Origin: Argentina anserina
Lineage: Eukaryota; Streptophyta; Magnoliopsida; Rosales; Rosaceae
Reading direction: 5' to 3'
Length of the DNA: 64,000 nucleotides
Assembly (NCBI RefSeq): GCF_933775445.1
Contig: NC_065874.1
Coordinates: 25,552,501 to 25,616,500 of the forward strand
Of the stretch, positions 61,351 through 64,000 are shown piece by piece. A model generated the notes under the pieces. That model worked only from the letters and a program-made list of their open reading frames with translations. It was not told the origin of the DNA and searched no databases. Position 1 is the first letter of the stretch. The number at the start of each line of letters is the position of its first letter. The position numbers and the translations under genes are program-made.

Positions 61351-62755
61351 GACAACCTTCAACATTTTCTCTTTTGCATAAGCCATCTAGAGTTTACCAT
61401 CCACCCTCGTCCGCCTTTCTCATTCTCACTGATTATGCCGGCTTTCTTCATATCATCCCCGGCATTGCTTCACTCTTCACTTGTCCACACCTGGGACATT
61501 CCACCATCATCAAGGCAAGACATCCGGCACGCTCGCAGTTGCCCTCTTGGAAGTCTTCCTACTATCTCATAACTCTTTTGTGGCATGACCACCCGGCACT
61601 CTCACAGTTGCCATCTGTGGGCTGGTCTACCTTGCTTCATTACTCTACCCTCTTGGCCTCTTGCCTGGTAGTGTTGGCTTCACATTCGCTACTCCTCTCG
61701 TAGCACTTGGGGTTCCCACTTTTCCTCTTGCTTGGGGTTCTCCCCCACTTTTCCTCTTGCCTGGGGTTCTCCCTCACTTTTCCACTTGCTTCACTCTCTT
61801 AAAGCTTGATACGGATAGTGCCATCAACTTTGTCTTCCCAGCCTTCACTCTCAAATGAACACCCGATACTCCCACAACTTAGACAGAAGTGCGTCCCCCA
61901 TAAGACGTTGCACGAGCTCGTCCCCCATAAGACGTGTCCCCCATAAGACATAGCGCTCGCCCTCTGGCATTCAGTGTGTTTTTCTCAAGTGCACACCTAG
62001 GTAAGGTCACCCATTGCGACATTCATCCATCGCTCATTCAATTTGACAATCGGCACTGCCCGCTTTCATTGAATTCACCCTCGCCATCTTGGCTTTTCTC
62101 AAACTTGGCCACCACGGCCTTCTTATCTTGCTTGGCCCCTTTTTGGCCTTTCATCTCACTCAATTGACCCAACCTGGTCATATAGGAGCTTGCTAGAACC
62201 CTCATTTACAATCTCTTGTTTGCCCTCTCTTGGCTTTATCGTTGACATCTCGTGTTAACCTTCTGGCTTCATGAACTCGACCATCGAAGGAGCGCTGCTA
62301 AAAGCTTCCTTGGAAATGCGCTCTCTTGGCGGCTTACGATCTCAAGGATCCTGTGAGAAATGGGCCTACTCTTGGCTGCTTACAGTCTCGAGGATGTAAC
62401 AACTCACGACTCCCCTTGAGAAGTGGGCCTACTCTTGGCTGCTTACGATCTCAAGGAGAAGGTCTGATGGATATGCTCCTTCGACTCTTCCTTGGACAAT
62501 TCACCTAGTCCCCCACAAGTGTCAACACATTCATACAAGGCACTTGCCTTTCCTTCCTTTGTTCTAGCTTGCTCGTTTCTCCACTCTTGGCCTACTCTCG
62601 GCCATTTCATAACTTCATAGGCTTGCATGGACAATGCAACCGCACCCTACAATCAAGCCTGTCACATCCATCTTCGTCGCTGTCCAATTGGTATCCCTTT
62701 TAATCAAGTAAATCTTCAGCCCTGGAAGGTCATTCACCATTCATCGACCAACTAG

Positions 62756-62767
62756 GCTCTGATACCA
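62756..62767 (-). other. Primer-binding site of the young LTR element
   Basis: GCTCTGATACCA on + is TGGTATCAGAGC on -, the initiator tRNA-Met site, two bases inside the 5' LTR end at 62770. It proves the minus orientation and the LTR boundary. Confidence 0.9.
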
Positions 62768-62769
62768 AC

Positions 62770-64000
62770 TGTTACGGGCCTACTTACTACGCAGCGGAAT
62801 ATGACCCGTGCGGCGCCAAGGTTACTCTTAACCAAGGCCAGCCTAACTCCATATCCATCCACGATGCCAACTTTCTTTTCTTACTTGTGCGCCTCCCGTG
62901 TCATTCCGATCTTTCCCTCTTACATTCCTTGCTCGTGAGGTTCCACCAATAAAAGCTACTCACACATGAGTCTCACAACTTGTGACTTATCGATCGCTTC
63001 CTCGTATCATGGTACTCCCATGCCACTCGCCCAACCGATAGGCTTCCATGCCATCCGCTTACCGATCGCTTCCTTGTGTCATGGTACTCCCACGACACTC
63101 GCCCAACCGATAGGCTTCAATGCCAACCCCTTACCGATCGCTTCCTCGTGTCATGGTGCTCCCATGACACTCGCCCAACCGATAGGCTTCCATGCCAACC
63201 CCTTACTAACAAGCGTGCACTTTGCACCTCGTAGCAAGCGGCATGACAGTAGGTCGAGACATTGATGGTCCTCGCTTCCCTCTATCTGACCGTCCCTTGG
63301 AAGCATGCGCACGTTACTTGCCTCCTGAGCATCCATCCTCATGCTCACTCGGCATATAGGCATCCTTTGTCCACACTTCACCCATGGGGATAATCATATG
63401 GGCAACTCGGCCCCCAGGGTGTTAACTTTGTTGGGCGAGGCTCGCCTCCACGGCTCACCTCCCACATATCATCCGACATCGTATCCGTCTTGCCAGCATA
63501 TCTTTCATAGGCCACTTGCCCGCATCTGCCCACTATAGGCTTCCTTCCTTCTAGCACGGTGTCGCCCTTCCGTGCTTGCTGGCAACTCTTTCCTTTGGGC
63601 AAGGTCGAACCCCTAACCTATGCCCACGTCGCTTTACTCCGTGGCCATTGCGCACCACGGGGTTCCGACACATCTTCCTTAAGCCCACAAGTTCGCCCAT
63701 GCCGCTGGCATAAGGATCGCCCACGTACGAACCTCGCCACCCGCATGGACCCGCAATATTGGCCTACCGGCCAATACTGTCCATGAGACTTCCTGACTCA
63801 TGGAAACGCATGCCACCACTCTTTGGTGACATCCGCCCGGCTCCTAGGTTCCCCAAGGTCCCCCAGGAGTGACTCGCTTAGTGCCTCATAAGGCCGGCAC
63901 CGAGGGTGGTGGAGAGTCAGACACCAGGTACCCCCCTTATAGAGCATATTGGAGAAAACTGGACTTTGTAGGAGGAAACATCAAATATCCGAGGAGGGGC
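62770..64000 (-). repeat. 5' LTR of the young minus-strand element, partial
   Basis: 1231 bases matching 59446-60676 without indels. The remaining 284 or so bases lie beyond the window. Confidence 0.88.

Larger units (their letters stand above)
59446..64000 (-). mobile_element. Young non-autonomous LTR element on the minus strand (cut by window end)
   Basis: The 3' LTR is 59446-60960 (1515 bases), a PPT GGGGGAGGG (minus) follows at 60961-60969, the interior is 60961-62769, and the 5' LTR runs from 62770 past the window end. The LTR has inverted ends TGTCACG/CGTGACA. By eye the two LTRs differ at 13 of 1231 shared positions with no indels, all transitions. The 1.8-kb interior has no gag or pol, so it must use proteins from another element. 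Target duplication cannot be checked. Confidence 0.85.

Overview
The window is nuclear DNA of a dicot plant. It has intron-containing genes with GT-AG junctions, long AT-rich intergenic stretches, several lineages of plant LTR retrotransposon, and a nuclear fragment of plastid inverted-repeat DNA. A rosid, perhaps Rosaceae, is likely from the kiwellin and retroelement mix, but nothing here fixes the species. Only four host genes are convincing: a DUF247 membrane protein (10547-11986, +), a short kiwellin (17129-17626, -), a four-exon BEL1-like homeodomain gene (36720-43209, +) and a small secreted peptide gene (48179-48397, -). Almost everything else is transposable element, in several layers of nesting.

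Layout. 1-9126 is the 3' part of a decayed Tat-lineage Ty3/gypsy element. It has protease/RT, two RNase H domains and integrase on +, then a spliced antisense gene with a plant mobile domain on -, then the 3' LTR. 10336-12200 is the DUF247 gene. 12326-16534 is a Mutator-like non-autonomous transposon (9-bp target duplication) split by a 2.96-kb solo LTR (5-bp duplication). 16540-22034 holds the kiwellin gene and small MITEs. 22205-32641 is a Ty1/copia element with 0.2-kb LTRs. Inside it lie a 3.06-kb LTR with its primer-binding site, a second diverged LTR, and plastid 23S/ndhB DNA. 32642-43209 is BEL1-like with its upstream region; its last intron holds a second copy of the Mutator-like transposon ending 14 bases before exon 4. 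44683-46901 is a hAT-type element filled with a 504-bp tandem repeat. 46993-52391 holds two LINE-type retroposons, the peptide gene, a hAT MITE and a tandem TRIM array. 53231 to about 57300 is a decayed antisense copia element. 59446-64000 is a young non-autonomous LTR element on the minus strand, cut by the window end.

The genes show no sign of working as one pathway. The value of the window lies in transposon structure: many insertions can be bounded to the base by target duplications. The items most worth attention are the antisense spliced plant-mobile-domain gene in the Tat element, the LTR-internal-LTR tandem TRIM array, the transposon end that now supplies the splice acceptor context of a homeobox gene, and three hairpins with matched stem changes in the 3-kb LTR family.
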